Shown: positions 21,001 through 33,436 of the stretch, one piece after another | Layout: every line of letters starts with the position of its first letter | Position numbering within the stretch: position 1 is the first letter of the stretch | Assembly: GCA_030015575.1 (NCBI GenBank) | Contig: CM057342.1 | Location: 622,757,348 to 622,821,347, forward strand | Direction: 5' to 3' | Source of the DNA: Agapanthus africanus | Lineage: Eukaryota > Streptophyta > Magnoliopsida > Asparagales > Amaryllidaceae | DNA length: 64,000 nucleotides | Made by a program: the position numbers and the translations under genes | The notes under the pieces: generated by a model | Seen by the model: the letters and a program-made list of their open reading frames with translations, nothing else | Databases searched by the model: none | What the model was told of the DNA's origin: nothing

Positions 21001-22008
21001 TAGCACGTGAGGGCGCCCTCCCCTTTATTTGTTCTGTCGAGAGTGGTGAATTCTTTGGAGCATCACGTGCTGTCACGTGATGGGCATTTAAATGCTTGTA
21101 TGTTAAAGTTTCTGCCAAGGGTCACGTGCGTCACGTGAGGCATTGCCTCAAAGGCCTTTCTCTGTGGATCTTTTCGGGGGTCACGCGGTAGCACGTAACC
21201 CTGGCTCTTTGTATGTTTTTAAAAGATCTGTTAATCTCTTTAAGAATTAAATTCTTCGCAAGGTTGAACCCTAACAATAAACTTTAGAGGAATTAAATTC
21301 CTATTTCCTTCTGAAGATTTATATTCTGGGATAGAGTTGAACTCTGAATTTTTTGTAGGAATTAAATTCCTCATATATGTGAAGAATTGAGCTCTGTCAT
21401 AGGGTTAAACCCTGATAATAACTTTAAAAGAACTAAATTCCTTCTTTCTTTAGAGAATTACTCTTAGATAGGGTTGAACCCTAATTTATATTCTGAGGGA
21501 TTAGATTCTGTCATAGGGTGAAACCCTAATTTCTTCTTTCTTAAGGGAATTAAATTCTTGTTATTTTGACAGAACTAAGTTCTTAACTAGGGTTAAACCC
21601 TGATTCTGTTCATTCTGAAGGAATTAAATTCCTATAACATAGGGTCAAACCCTAATTTTATCTTAAAGGAATTAAATTCCTATAATTTTGTGAGAATTAA
21701 ATTCTCAAACTTCCATTCTCTCTCTATGCTTTGGATCTGCATGGCAGGATCTCAACCCAATGAGAATTAAATTCTCAATTCAAGGGGAGATGTGCACTTT
21801 GCAGATCCTCCACTAAAGAGAGAACTATGTTCTTCTTTTTAAGAGTTAAACTTTTTTGAGAATTAAATTCTCTTTTAAGGGCCTTCCCTTTCTTACCTAG
21901 GATTTTCTTCTGCAGAAGATCGAATTCTTCCAGAGTCTCAAGGCTCTATCTTTCTCTTTTTCTATCTATCGATCTCTGTCTCTCCCTATATGTGTATCTC
22001 TTGCATCC

Positions 22009-22016
22009 TATTTATA
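22009..22016 (-). promoter_or_regulatory. TATA box of the C LTR, inside a palindrome
   Basis: tatttata on + (TATAAATA on -), centred in TCCTAT-TT-ATAGGA. It sits downstream, in LTR sense, of the 22315-22570 G-boxes, as in L. Confidence 0.55.
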
Positions 22017-22314
22017 GGATAAGAAGCATAGTCAATTAGTTTTGATAAATCTTTCATTAAGAGATTTGATTTGTATTCACCATTCGTTTGGACCTTTGGA
22101 TTATTGGATTTTAAATCCAAAGATTTTCCTTTGTTATTTCGATTAGATTTTAAGGGGAAATCTTTTCAAGTTCAAGATTTTTCCATAGATAGGTGATATT
22201 TAATCACCTTTAAATCTTTAGTCCAATCGGTTCCAAATAATCATTTTCCTTTGGAAAGATTTGAATGATCTCTTCAGAATTTAATTCTGTTAAATAAATA
22301 GGCTTTGAAAGCCG

Positions 22315-22570
22315 GTCAGGTGTTGGCACGTGACCCCTGGTCACGCGTAAGCACGTGACCCCCTGGAACGAGCTTTCTTCTTCTTTTTTGCGCTCTGTCT
22401 TCTGGCCGCTGCTTAGCCGTCACGTGCCACCACGTGACCCGTGGTCACGTGTGAGCACGTGACCCTCGTCTGGAGCCTTTTTCTTGATTTAATCAGAGAA
22501 TGAGTCCGCTGGTTTCAAATGTCACGTGCCAACACGTGACTGTTGGTCACGTGCTAGCACGTGATGCCTC
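22315..22570 (-). promoter_or_regulatory. Paired G-box cluster upstream of the TATA box, C LTR
   Basis: Three double dyads such as TCACGTG-ccaa-CACGTGA with four bases between cores. Some cores carry CpG-type changes (cacgcg, caggtg). L has the same cluster at 32754-33105. Confidence 0.6.
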
Positions 22571-22689
22571 CTTCGTAAGCTTTCCTGATTTCAAATCAGG
22601 AAACATTGGTTGGTTGGCTATTTTCAATAGACATCATATATGCCACAAACTGATTATGAAATTCTTCTTTAGAAAGTGGTGGTGATGGT

Positions 22690-23940
22690 TGATGTTGGTC
22701 CGGATTAAAACTTTAGCCGTTAGCCCTCGCTATATGCTCAGCAATGGACATGCGTCTAGGGATATCCTCACTCGAAGTATCAACTGAAACAGATGTAGAA
22801 TTAAGATACAGTTGATAAGACCTGGACTGAGGTGGCCAACTGTTTCTATCCGATTGTTCTAACCGATCTCTTAAAGACATGGGAGAGTCGGATGGTATAC
22901 CAAGCGATTACGAAGACAAGAAATATCTGGTTATGGATAGGAAAGCTCGACAGGAGTTCGTCTGTTTGGATTACCCATTATAAGAAGGTGAAAAGAGAGA
23001 GGAGGGTGAAAAGATTTAAGCTCTATTTGGTTTGTTTTGCTTTGAAAGTGGGACTTGAGTGTTAACTCAATAAATCACAAAATGCACAAGCAAGCCCTAG
23101 AACTAAGGTTACCTAGGTCAAGCACTAGACCACTACTAGACTTCCAAAGGACAAGCCACATGATCAATCTTCTACCACCTGTTTATAACTCTTGTGGCCA
23201 GATAAGTGCTAGGTAAGCGCGAGGTATCCTCTATACGAATCACCGAAAATAGCGAGCCTAATTAAGTAACCACTTGCCTTAGACACACTTGTCTAGATAC
23301 CACAAAATAAATGCAGCTAAGCGATAGATTACCCACGGCCTTCCTCTGTCCTATTTGAGCACGACAGTCCTTAGCGTCTTGATCTAGATGTTTTTTAGTT
23401 AATATAGGGTTATGCGGATACTCGTTTTGTGATTTGTGGGGCCTAGGAAGGGTGATGAAATCCCCACCTAATCTGAATTGTGGTATTGCCCCTTAATGTC
23501 CGTATTAAAATATGCAAAAACAACCCAATTACAAAACTAGCAAAAAGATTTTTGAGCGGCGATATTTTGCAAAGAATCCTGCAGAAAAAATATTTTATTG
23601 GATTTCAGAGGAGAGATAAAAATATAAAGAAGATACCAGAGAAATTGGAAACCCTAAATCCCCTAATGCGCCGCGGTTCCGCCGCCAATAGGCTCTTTTA
23701 TGCCGTGGTTCCGCCGCTGACTAGATAGATCTGATGAAGATTTTTTCTACGTAGCATCCCTTCCTCCTCCGGGTCTTGATGAATATCTCTGAATCTTTAT
23801 CTCCTCACTCAAATGACTCCAGATTACCTCGCAAAATTAACACAATAATCGTTAAATATACAATTTACAGTTTTGTTTATTTATGATATGGATCGAATAA
23901 GAATTCAACACGAATAGTAAGAAAAAAAATTACGCACGTT
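22690..23940 (-). other. Noncoding leader of the Athila-type element
   Basis: No frame with a recognisable protein. It contains the pair gccgcggttccgccgcc and gccgtggttccgccgct at 23670-23720. The left border with element C, near 22600-22690, is unclear. Confidence 0.4.
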
Positions 23941-23958
23941 TCCCCGGCAATGGTGCCA
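23941..23958 (-). other. Primer-binding site, Athila type (tRNA-Asp-like)
   Basis: On the - strand TGGCACCATTGCCGGGGA, two bases from the LTR end. The usual Athila site is TGGCGCCGTTGCCGGGGA; both differences are G to A at CpG sites. Confidence 0.75.
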
Positions 23959-23960
23959 TT

Positions 23961-25181
23961 TGACTGATCTATTTTAAAGCGTGTGTAGTAACCGCAATCA
24001 ATAACGGTGTCGCGCGTTGCTAGACCGAGATGAGTACGGGTCGTCCTCAGTAAAACATTGAATATTTTAATCTTAGTTTAGACGTGTTGATTAGGAAAGG
24101 AGGAAGAATAATGAATGGTGAAGAATGGTTGTAGATTCTAGATCTACGTCAAACACGGATGCAGGATATAGATCTAGATTAACTACGGATGTAGGTTTTA
24201 TATTTGTAGGGTTCGTTAAGATTTAGTAGTCATGGATGATTAATTAAAGATTACTCCTTTTATTCTTTAATATATTTAAAACTCGGTCGACAGTGATGCA
24301 TGTAGATTAGGGTTTCTGGAGGGAAAAGGGTTCCCACTCTTAACCCCTATCTTGACATGGATCTCCGTTCATGTCTAGCCTTTACCAAAGCAATTATCAA
24401 TCCAATCTCTATTCGTGGTCGTGACTATCAATGAATTGATATCGCGCCCGACTAGGATGTTAACTATTCTTTTGGTAAAGTTTATAAACTTTATAGGACG
24501 TAAAAAGAGTTTAAGGATCTTCATCATCTATTAATCTACCCTAATCCTATGAACCCTAACAAGCGGAGAATTACTCGCGCGTGTTAGGAAAAGAAAAGAT
24601 AGAAATCATGAAGAAAATAAAATGCGATAAAATAAAACTACCTTTATTAATCAACAAGATCAAGTAAATTTTGTTCCTTTAGAAAATGATTACAAAACCG
24701 TAGTTTGCTTCTCGATCTCTTCTTAAGGAGGTAGATGAACTGTCGATGATCAACCTGGATTTTTGAGCCGTCGTGGACTTCGGGATCTCGTCAGTTTGAT
24801 AATTTTTCCAAGAGTTTCTCGGTCCTTATTTATAGTCACAGAGCCAGAACTCTAGTTTCCTAATGGAATAACTAGTTGTTAGGATTTTACTGTAAAAATC
24901 CAAGATCCCAACTCCTCAATATTGAGGCGGAACCGTGGCCATTTGATGGGTTTGGCCTCGGATCCACGGTGGGTTGGAGGGTTCTTTGCTTCCAAAAATA
25001 TTGTGGTCTCTTCTGGTGACATATGTAGACTATTTTGATAACTGGAATCTAAAAATCTTCTCTAAGTCTCTGCCAGAATTGATTTCTTCGATTTACTTTG
25101 AGTTTTCGGAATATTTGATCTCGATAACTCGGATTTCCTTGATTCCAGTCCTGATATAATTTCTACACAATTGTCTCAACA
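23961..25181 (-). repeat. 5' LTR of the Athila-type element (1.22 kb)
   Basis: On the - strand it starts TGTTGAGACAA at 25181 and ends GATCAGTCA at 23961, next to the PBS. The five bases beyond its start are aataa (25182-25186); the other half of a duplication is not in view. Confidence 0.6.
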
Positions 25182-25602
25182 AATAATGTTAGTAGAATTT
25201 ATTTTTATTGAGATATTATCTTAACCATTTGACATGATATTATAGTTTTAAGAGACTTAGTCAAAAATATTTGATATGGTATGCATGGACTAAATATTAC
25301 ATAGATATTATATGCTTACATTTTCCTTCATAATGTTTATTATAATATATAAACACATGAAAATAGTATTTTTATAGATATACCCTCATATGTGTCATAT
25401 TTAAAATAAACACCTTTTATTATATAGAAATAGTAAGGAGAATGTCATATCAAATGCACAATATTTTCGACTGAACAGTTGACACGAAGAACAACACGGC
25501 TGATCCACTCACAAAGGCCATACCCCAGATACAATTTGAGAGACTCTTCGGGATGTTGGGTAAGAGATACTACAACAACTGGCCATAGTGCAAGTGGGAG
25601 AT
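25182..25602 (+). mobile_element. Internal 3' end of a Ty1/copia element (copia 1)
   Basis: AT-rich degenerate sequence followed by the last codons of pol and a polypurine tract (aagtgggagat) at 25591-25602, which borders the LTR. The 5' part was displaced or lost at the Athila LTR junction (25181). Confidence 0.65.
25475..25588 (+). pseudogene. pol: Copia pol C-terminal remnant (end of RNase H)
   Basis: Thirty-seven codons reading TVDTKNNTADPLTKAI...FGMLGKRYY...NWP and then TAG. The ADPLTK motif is the usual C-terminus of copia RNase H. A TGA immediately precedes this frame at 25472, and the sequence upstream is too decayed to read. Two bases after the stop the polypurine tract region begins, so the order is the normal copia 3' end. 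Confidence 0.7.
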
Positions 25603-27793
25603 TGTTAGTTATATGTAAACCATAGAGGCCATTATTGTACACATGATGTATATTATAGTGGATGCTTGGACATATATAGGGAGGACTTCCTTGCTCGACA
25701 TGATAGTATGCTATCTGGTTTCTCTTTGTCTTAACATGTAAACTTGTATTATGATACTGTCTTGCTCTCACATGTTGATAAAGCCCTTAGGATGTGTACT
25801 TGACTACCAGGACTATGATGGAGATCATACTAGTAGGGCCAGGGTAGTCCACAAGTACATCATTTAATTGTTCCTAGTCGAGGGTGTATGGCGACAGGGC
25901 ATCGATATTCCAGAGTAGACTAGCGTATACGCTTCTTGACCTATATGATGGGCGATGGATGATCCCACATCCATTGGTGTTTGACATCAACGATGGTATA
26001 CGAGTGCTCAGTGGAGACTGGGTACATTGAACGGACTCGCCGAGAACTCCTAGTTGATATTATACCTATCGTCAGATAGCAGTTCTCTGGTGACACTGGT
26101 ACAGGTTAGTCTGTAGACCCGAGATCGTTGTGTGATTCCCACTGTGCTTTGATTTCCACCTTACCACATTCAAGAGAACGTGCAAAATGGTGGTTTTTGG
26201 GTACAGTCCCGAGTCACATGGAGGCAATGAGCGATAGGAGGGGATTCGTCTCTCCCGGCATTGGGGGTTGATGTTGCGCTGTGCTCGATTGGCTATAACA
26301 GGAAGTCCTTGGCCAGGGCTGATACGGAGATTTACTGGTAAGTATTATCAGTAGTTTCTCGACCCGTTATAAGCCTCACATCGGCACTACTTATCGGTTA
26401 CTGGGGTTTGACGTTTACTACCCCTAAACTTGATATGCGACATATCAGACGAAGAGACCGGACTGTATGGTAGTGTTACTGACAGGCTTTACAGGAGTAT
26501 GCGTAGGCTTTCTTGTTGATCTTCTGATCGTCCAATACATGGGTAGCCGTTACGTCCAGCTAGTACCGCCGACGGCTTGTTGGTGACTGATATGATCATC
26601 ACCTACTGCCGGCGTATTGACGAGTCATTAGAGTCCTACACAGAGGTTTCCTAGCTCAGGCAAAACGAAGTAGGAGCACATATGTGATATGTGGGACCAA
26701 GATTAATACGTGTATGTGATACCGTATTCTATTCTCGCGATATGTGATATTGATCGGTTATATGTGATATAGCCGGGTTATCGAATCAAGTGTTGATTCG
26801 ATAAATTGATAGATATGATATTAGTTGGTTATATGTGACATAGCCGGATTATTGAATCAAGTGTTGATTTAATAATTTAATGTATAATTATATATTTGAT
26901 ATATTAATTTACATTAACTAATATTAGCTCACTTGTGTATTTCTTTCTCTCACATGTGCACACTTAATATATATGTGATATATATTAATTGTGTTTCTTT
27001 TTATGTCATGCTTGATTATACATGCAACATGGGTGTATGAGACTCACACCATGCTTATGATAATGAGGGGTTTATTTACTTAATGTAAATCAAATAATTA
27101 GTGGGAAATTAAGCCCATGGTTGAAGCTTGTGGAAGCTTGTGGAACCATTGACTTAGTCCACTAATTTTGTTTTGCCTTAGATATTTATTAACCTAACCA
27201 TTATCTAAAACCATGGTTATGTCTCTACATGAGTTATATGAGATATTTCTCACCTATGGTTGCCTCTATCTCATGATTCATTATTCATAACATTTTTCTC
27301 TTCATCTTCTTCTTCATCAAGAGAGCTCTCTAGGTTTTGGAGAGGTGGAGAAAATTAGTGAGAAAATTATTTCTAATGTGAGCAAAAATCCTACTTCATC
27401 ATCCTCTACTAGATTAGCCATTTAGTTTAGGGTGTCAGCTTCACTAATCCCTAATTAGTGAAGAGGTAGCTTAGGTTTGCGTCTCCTCGACGTAGATCAT
27501 TTATGGCCTCGAAGACTTCGTGCAAGCTTGTTCCTTTCATCTTATGGAGCCATTCTAGAGTCTGGAAGATCACTACTTGGAGCGAAGGGAATACTACACG
27601 GAGCTATTGAAGTGAAGGACCGGTCTACAAAGGTTGTATTCCATGTTAACTTAGATGTAAAGTAGTTTACATGTTGTATTGTCTAATTCTCTAGTTAAGA
27701 TTATAGAGTTAGGGCTATGTAGCATGGCAAATTTTTAAAAATGTCATGGGCGATGCCTCCCGAAACTTTGCTTTCGTTCTAGGTAATCCTACA
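25603..27793 (+). repeat. 3' LTR of copia 1 (2191 bp)
   Basis: Starts TGTTAGTTATATGTA after the polypurine tract and ends AATCCTACA. By eye it is roughly 85 percent like the LTR at 29450-31635, so the two are separate insertions. It contains a tandem pair of about 67 bp at 26757-26890 (ttatatgtgatatagccgg), each with the palindrome AATCAAGTGTTGATT. Confidence 0.8.
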
Positions 27794-29449
27794 GTTTTCA
27801 CATCCTCTTTTGTCCTTAATGACAAAGTCAAACTCTTGAAGTAAGAGGATCCAACGTATTAGCCGTGATTTTGCGTCCTTTTTCACAAAATGATGTCTCG
27901 GAGTGGAATGATCAGTGTAGATAATGACCGGGGAGCCAATGAGATATGGCCTGAATTTCTCCAAAGTGAATACATCCACCAAGAACTCTTTCTCGATTGT
28001 TGTATAGTTCATTTGTGCATCATTCAAGGTCCGGCTGGCGTAGTATTTCACATGCGGCATCTTATCAATGTGTTGACCTAAGACCGCACCGATAACAAAG
28101 CCGGATGCATCACACATAATCTCGAAGGGATGCGTCCAGTCGGGAGAAAAAAGAACCGGAGCAATAGTGAGTAAGCATCGTAATGTTTCGAAAGATGTCA
28201 AACAGTTCAAGTCGAAGTTGAATATGGTATCCTTGGCCAGAAGAAGAGTCAAGGGTCTAGCAATCTTGCAAAAGTCCTTGATGAACCGTCTATAGAAACC
28301 GGTATGGCCAAGGAAAGATCTGATATCTCTGACGCATTTGGGAGGCGGGAGGTTAGAAATGACATTAATCTTTGCTTTGTCAACCTCGATGCTGTTTCAC
28401 GAAATGATATGTCCTAAGACAATACCTTCGTGCACAATGAAGTGGCATTTCTCATAATTTAAAGTGAGATTTTGATCCTTACATCTGGTAAGGACAGCGT
28501 CCAGGTGTTGTAAACACTCGTCAAAGGAGTCTCCCAAGATGAAAAAATCATCCTTGAATATCTCCAGAAACTTCTTAACCATGTCAGAGAATATTCCCAT
28601 CATACACTGCTGAAATGTAGCAGAAGCATTGCATAGCCCAAAGGGCATGCAACGATATGCGAATGTGCCGAAAGGACAAGTGAAAGTGGTTTTGTCCTGG
28701 TCTTTTTCGGCAATGGGAATCTTGTTGTAACCTGAGTAACCGTCCAGAAAACAGTAGAACTCATGTCCAGCTAATCTTTCGAGCATTTGGTCAATGAATG
28801 GTAGCGGAAAGTGATCCTTCTGCGTTGCGGCGTTGAGTTTTTGATAATCAATGTATACTCGCCATCCGGTTTTGGTGCGAGTAGGGGTTAACTCATTCGC
28901 CTCGTTTGTGATGACCGTAATGCCCGACTTTTTAGGGACAACATGTATTGGACTGACCCATTGGCTGTGGGAAATAGGGTAAATGATACCACTATCTAGA
29001 CATTTTACAATCTCCTTCTTCACAGCCTCCTTCATGACTGCATTCAATCGTCTTTGTGGATCCCTAGCTGGTTTGGTATCATTCATCATGTGAATGTGAT
29101 GTTCAACGATCAGGGGACTAATCTCCTTGATGTCCGCTATCGACCAACCGAATGCTTTCCAGTTTGATTTCAAGACCGCGAGAAGGGCTTTCTCTTGCTC
29201 TAAAGCTAGAGAAGCCGAAATGATTACGGGGAGAGTCTCGTTTTCACCTAAGTTAGCATACTTGAGGTAAGATTGCAGAAGCTTGAATTTGAGTGATGGA
29301 GGAGAAACAACTGAAGACAGAATCGGAGAACGTGTCACAAACTCAAAGGATTCCAAGAGAGGCTCAAAGTGAGTTTATACAACAGAGTTAGATGATTTAA
29401 CTAACGCATCCAAAAATTCATTGGATTCCAACTCGGATGATGACATGTC
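27794..29449 (-). pseudogene. pol: Athila-type RT and RNase H fragment
   Basis: On the - strand, 29356-28397 carries RT: KKSGITV, GWRVYIDYQKLNAAT, LDGYSGYNKIPIA, FAYRCMPFGLCNASATFQ and the active-site DD in FKDDFFILG, where relatives mostly have FMDDF. A TGA after LGHIIS breaks the frame at about 28395. RNase H follows (28252-27794) with [15 protein letters not shown] and [10 protein letters not shown]. It stops abruptly at KRGCEN exactly where the copia 1 LTR ends, and the upstream side is cut at 29449 by the second copia LTR. Both cuts therefore look like insertion points. The GWRVYIDY and LERLAGHEFYCFLDGYSGY blocks indicate the Athila lineage. It is a different piece from the LTR at 23961, since the order on the - strand is wrong for one element. 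Confidence 0.8.
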
Positions 29450-31635
29450 TGTTAGTTATATGTATGCCCTAGAGGCCATTACTATACATACAATGTATAT
29501 TGTAGAAGATGCTTGGACACATATAGGAAGGACTTTCTTGCTCGACATAATAGTATGCTATCTGGTTGCTCTTTATCTTAACATGTACACTGATTGTCTC
29601 TATGTTACATGTTGATAAAGCCCTTAGGATGAATACTTAACTACCAGGACTATGATGTAGATCATACTAGTGGGGACAAAGTAGTCGTTAAGTACATCCT
29701 TCAAATGTTCCTAGTCGTAGGTGTATCGAGACAGGGTATCGATATACCAGAGTATACTAGCGTATAGCTTCTTGACCCATATAGATGTGCGATGGATGAT
29801 CCCATATCCATTGGTGTTTGACCTCAGAGACAGTATAAGGGTGCTCAGTGGAGACTGGGTACACCATACGGACTCGCCGAGAACTCCCAGATGGTATTAT
29901 ACCTCACATCAGATGGCAATTCTCTGGTGACACTGGTACAGGTTTGTCTGTAGACCCGAGATCGTCATAGAGTCTTGTGTGATTCCCATTGTGCTTTGAT
30001 TTCTACCTTACCACGCTCAAGAGAACGTGCAAAACGGTGGCTTTTGGGTACAGTTCCGAATCATATGGAGGCAATGAGCGATATGAGGGGTTTCGTCTCT
30101 CCCAGTATTGGGAGTTGATGTTGTGCTGTGCTCGATTGGCTATAACATGTAGTCCCTGGTCAGGGCTGCTTCAGAGATATACTGGTAAGTGTTATCAGTA
30201 GTTTCTCGACCCATTATGAGCCTCATATCAACACGACTTATCGAGTTACTGGGGTCTGACGTTTATCACCCCTAGACGAGATATGCGACATATTAAACGA
30301 AGAGACTGGACTGTACGGTAGTGTTACTGATTGGATTCGCAGGAGTCTGCACATGCTTGCTTGTTGATGTTCTGAGCGCTCAATACTCGGGTGGCCGTTA
30401 CATTTAGCAGACCGCTTGCGGCTTGTGGGTGTTTGATATGGTCGTCACCTACTGCCGGCGTATTGACGAGTCTTTAGAGTCCTACACAGAGGTTTCCTGG
30501 CTCAAGCGAAACGGAGTAGGAGAACATATGTGATATGTGCGAGACCGACATTAATGCATGTATATGATACCATATTCTATTTTCGCAATTTGTAACATCG
30601 GTCGGTTATATGTGATATAGCCGGGTCATCGGATCAAGTGTTGATTCAATAAGATGTTACATTTGATATTAGTCGGTTATATGTGATATAGCCGGATTAT
30701 TAAATCAATTTTTAATTTAATAATTTAATGTATAATTATATATTTGATATATTAATTTACATTAATTAGTATTATCTCACTTAAGATTTCATTTCTCACT
30801 AGTTTTGTGCATGTGTATATATGTGATATATATTAGTGTACAACGTATTGTGTCATGTTTGATGATACACGCAACTTGAGTATGTGTGTGACTTACACCA
30901 TGCTAGGGATTATCTAGGGTTTTATTTAGTTAAAGTTATTCTAAAATTAGTTAGACTTTGTCATGACACAAAGCTTGTAGAAGCTTTTGGATTCTTTGAC
31001 TTAGTCTTCTATTTTTGTTTAACTCAAGATATTTATAAACCAAACCATCATTCCTAGCCTTGGTTAAGTCTCTACAAAGGTTAAGTATATGATACTTAAC
31101 TCACCTATGGTTGCAATAATCTTTTGGATAATTATCAAGAGGGCTTTTTTCTTCTTCCTCCTCACAAAAGCTTTCTAGCTTCATTGGAGTTGATGAAAAA
31201 AGTGTGAGAAAATCAAATCTAAAATGAGCCCACTTCCTACTTCATCATCCTCTACTACTTTCCATTTAGTATAGGGTGTTTGCTTCACTAACTCCACAAT
31301 TAGTGAAGAGATAGCTTGGGTTAGTGTCTCCTCGACGTAGATCATCTTCGGCCTCGAAGACTTCGATGCAAGCATGTTCATTTCTTCATGGGAGCCTCTC
31401 TAGAATCCGGAGTTCACGATCGCAGCGAAGGGACTACTACACAGAGCTATTGAAGTGAAGGACCGGTCTACAAAGGTTGTATTCCTTGCTCACTTTACTT
31501 GCAATGTGTTTGCATTTATATTCGTCGGATTTCTAGTTAACGATTCTTAGTTAGGGTTAGCTAGAACGGCAAATTTTTGAATTTGTCATGGACGATACCT
31601 CCCGAAACCTTACTGCCGTCCTAGGGAACCCTACA
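29450..31635 (+). repeat. 5' LTR of copia 2 (2186 bp)
   Basis: Starts TGTTAGTTATATGTATG and ends GAACCCTACA, followed by one base and the PBS. The preceding bases atgtc (29445-29449) should be the target-site duplication. Confidence 0.8.
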
Positions 31636-31636
31636 G

Positions 31637-31648
31637 TGGTATCAGAGA
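31637..31648 (+). other. Primer-binding site of copia 2 (initiator Met tRNA)
   Basis: TGGTATCAGAGA, the common TGGTATCAGAGC site with one change, one base after the LTR. Confidence 0.8.
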
Positions 31649-32536
31649 CATGCTATAAAATTAGACGGATTTTGTTAAGATTACAAAACCGAAATACTTT
31701 GAAACTTGCAACGCCAAAATCTAGTTTCTGTCGATTCTAAAAAGTTGTCAAAATTTTTTTTTTAAACAAGTACAGATTGTTATATGGGATATATCATGAA
31801 CACAGTGAAAATTTCAGAAGGTTTTGTCGGATTTTGGCCGAGGACAAGGGTGTTGTGGCCGGCCATGTAATGCAGTCTGGTCGTGAAATTTTCATGGTGG
31901 TCCAGGACTTGGGGTTTTGGTGTTTCAGGTGTTGTTTGTTTTTGCTAATTTTACATGAGATGTAATCTTACACTATAAGAAATTCAAAGTGTTTCGTATT
32001 TATAGTTTTAACATTGTTTCGGGTTATTCACATATTGTCTAGGCGACGTTAAAAAGTTCGAACGATTATCAAAAACCCATTTTTCCAAGTTTAACGTATT
32101 CGGAAAATTATGCAAGTAATTCTATGATCCCTCTAGAAGAATGAAACCCTAACTCGAATTTTTGGATCGTGGAACTACGGTCATACCCTGGGGTTTGCCG
32201 CGGTTCCATGGCGACATGAGTGAGGTTTGGGTCTGCCCTTCTACGGCTAGTGCATAGGTACTGTGGTATATTCTGGGTATTATTGAACTATGCTCATGTG
32301 TTGACTCGTCGGGAAATTATGGGACTACGATGAATCGATCGAAAAGTTTAACGTCGTCCGGGTATCGTTTGATGGGATACAATACGTGGAATCAAAACTA
32401 GCTTGAATTTTATAAATCTAGCAGTTTAGTCTCATTTTATCGATTGCCACGGGATTTTGCTGTGATCAAAAGTCCATCGCAATCACGTAGCATATGCGGA
32501 TACTCGCCGGGTAACTTTATTAGATAGCCACGCCCC
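31649..32536 (+). other. Leader of copia 2, up to the Tat insertion
   Basis: No coding region is recognisable in about 890 bases. It ends at gcccc (32532-32536), directly before the LTR start of the composite. Confidence 0.5.
32532..32536. repeat. Candidate target-site duplication, left copy (gcccc)
   Basis: Five bases before TGTTCCC. The right copy, acccc at 60056-60060, differs at one base. Ty3/gypsy elements normally make 5-bp duplications. Confidence 0.5.
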
Positions 32537-32753
32537 TGTTCCCGCCAAAAATTTCTGCGCGAAAGAGCCCAAGGTATCAAATGGCAGTGATACGCTTAAG
32601 GAAATGTGAACCAGTATCTTCCGGCTTGTATTTTGATAAACTCCCGAAGGAGAAACTATTAAATTCTAATAGTATTGGAAGCATCTCGAAAAACCCTTCG
32701 ATTTGATATATTATGGGCCCCATAATTCATCCGGGAGCAAAAGTTATGAGGTA

Positions 32754-33105
32754 TCACGTGTCCACACGTGATGGACCTTTAAGAAACCGCTAGAGGAGCT
32801 AAAAGATATAATAAAAACTCGGAAAAGACCCCAATGGGGCATCACGTGCTCACACGTGACCATGGGTCACATGCAGACACGTGATGGGCTTTTAAAACCT
32901 CTAAAATAATGAATAGAATTTAATTCTAAAAGTCAGAAATTACCTCAACGAGGTATCACGTGTTTACACGTGACCAATGGTCACGTGTTGACACGTGATG
33001 GTTAAAACTGAAACATAAATAAGCGGCTGAGAAAGGAACCCAATTGGGGGTCACGTGCTCACACGTGACCAAAGGTCACGTGCCAGCACGTGACTGGCTT
33101 TAAAA
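32754..33105 (+). promoter_or_regulatory. Upstream paired G-box cluster (7 dyads), L 5' LTR
   Basis: Dyads of the form TCACGTG-N4-CACGTGA, mostly in pairs such as the two at 32956-33000. The cores are 10 bp apart centre to centre. Plant bZIP and bHLH factors bind CACGTG. The cluster lies 320-680 bp upstream of the TATA box. Confidence 0.7.
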
Positions 33106-33428
33106 GCCTTATAATTTAATAGAATTAAATTCTAAAAGTTCTGAATCTTTCCAAATGGAAAAGGTCATGGGGAACCGTTGGATTAAAGATCCAAGGGTGA
33201 TTAAAAATCACCAATTTATGGAAAAATCTTAAATAAGGAAAGATTCCTCCTAAATCTAACCGAGATAACAAATAGAATATCTTTTGGATTTAAAATCCAC
33301 GGTGAATAAAATTCACTGAATGATCTAAAGGCCCAGAATTAATGATAAATATAAATCAAATCTCTCAACAATCAAATCAAATCTTTCAACGAGAGATTTG
33401 CTAAACAAATTGATTCTTTTCCTTCTCC

Positions 33429-33436
33429 TATAAATA
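33429..33436 (+). promoter_or_regulatory. TATA box of the L 5' LTR, inside a perfect palindrome
   Basis: TATAAATA lies in CTCCTAT-AA-ATAGGAG (33425-33440), a stem of seven with a two-base centre. The expected transcription start would be near 33460-33470. L 3' LTR has tataaa at 45735 and R has TATAAATA (- strand) at 50533-50540. Confidence 0.65.

Larger units (their letters stand above)
6580..22600 (-). mobile_element. Element C: near full-length autonomous Tat-lineage Ty3/gypsy element, degenerate
   Basis: On the - strand, from the right: 5' LTR (19365 to about 22600), PBS (19342-19359), gag, protease, RT, RNase H, second RNase H, integrase (stop at 9988), then a long repeat-filled 3' UTR. 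No 3' LTR with a clear boundary is seen; it is missing or lies before the Tekay insertion. The second RNase H, the gag-pro layout and the hypervariable 3' UTR place it in the Tat lineage (Ogre/Retand type). Frameshifts and stops in gag, RT, RNase H and integrase, plus a lost integrase Asp, make it inactive. Confidence 0.75.
19365..22600 (-). repeat. 5' LTR of Tat element C, 5' end truncated or diverged
   Basis: The 3' end is GGAGGGGAACA (- strand), identical to the LTR ends of L and R. Along the LTR the same modules as in L appear in the same order: GGAC array 19920-20365, TTTAA-centred palindromes 20640-21000 and 21240-21900, G-boxes 20990-21200 and 22315-22570. The expected TGTTCCCGCC start is not found; similarity to L fades near 22600. 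Confidence 0.75.
22690..25181 (-). mobile_element. Athila-type Ty3/gypsy element, 5' end only
   Basis: LTR at 23961-25181 and PBS at 23941-23958 on the - strand, then about 1.2 kb of internal sequence going left until element C is reached. No coding region is recognisable in 22690-23940. The Asp-type PBS suggests Athila. Confidence 0.6.

Noticed and set aside
22500..22685. 61-codon + frame in the C LTR border
   Set aside because: Random frame over G-box DNA; no family.
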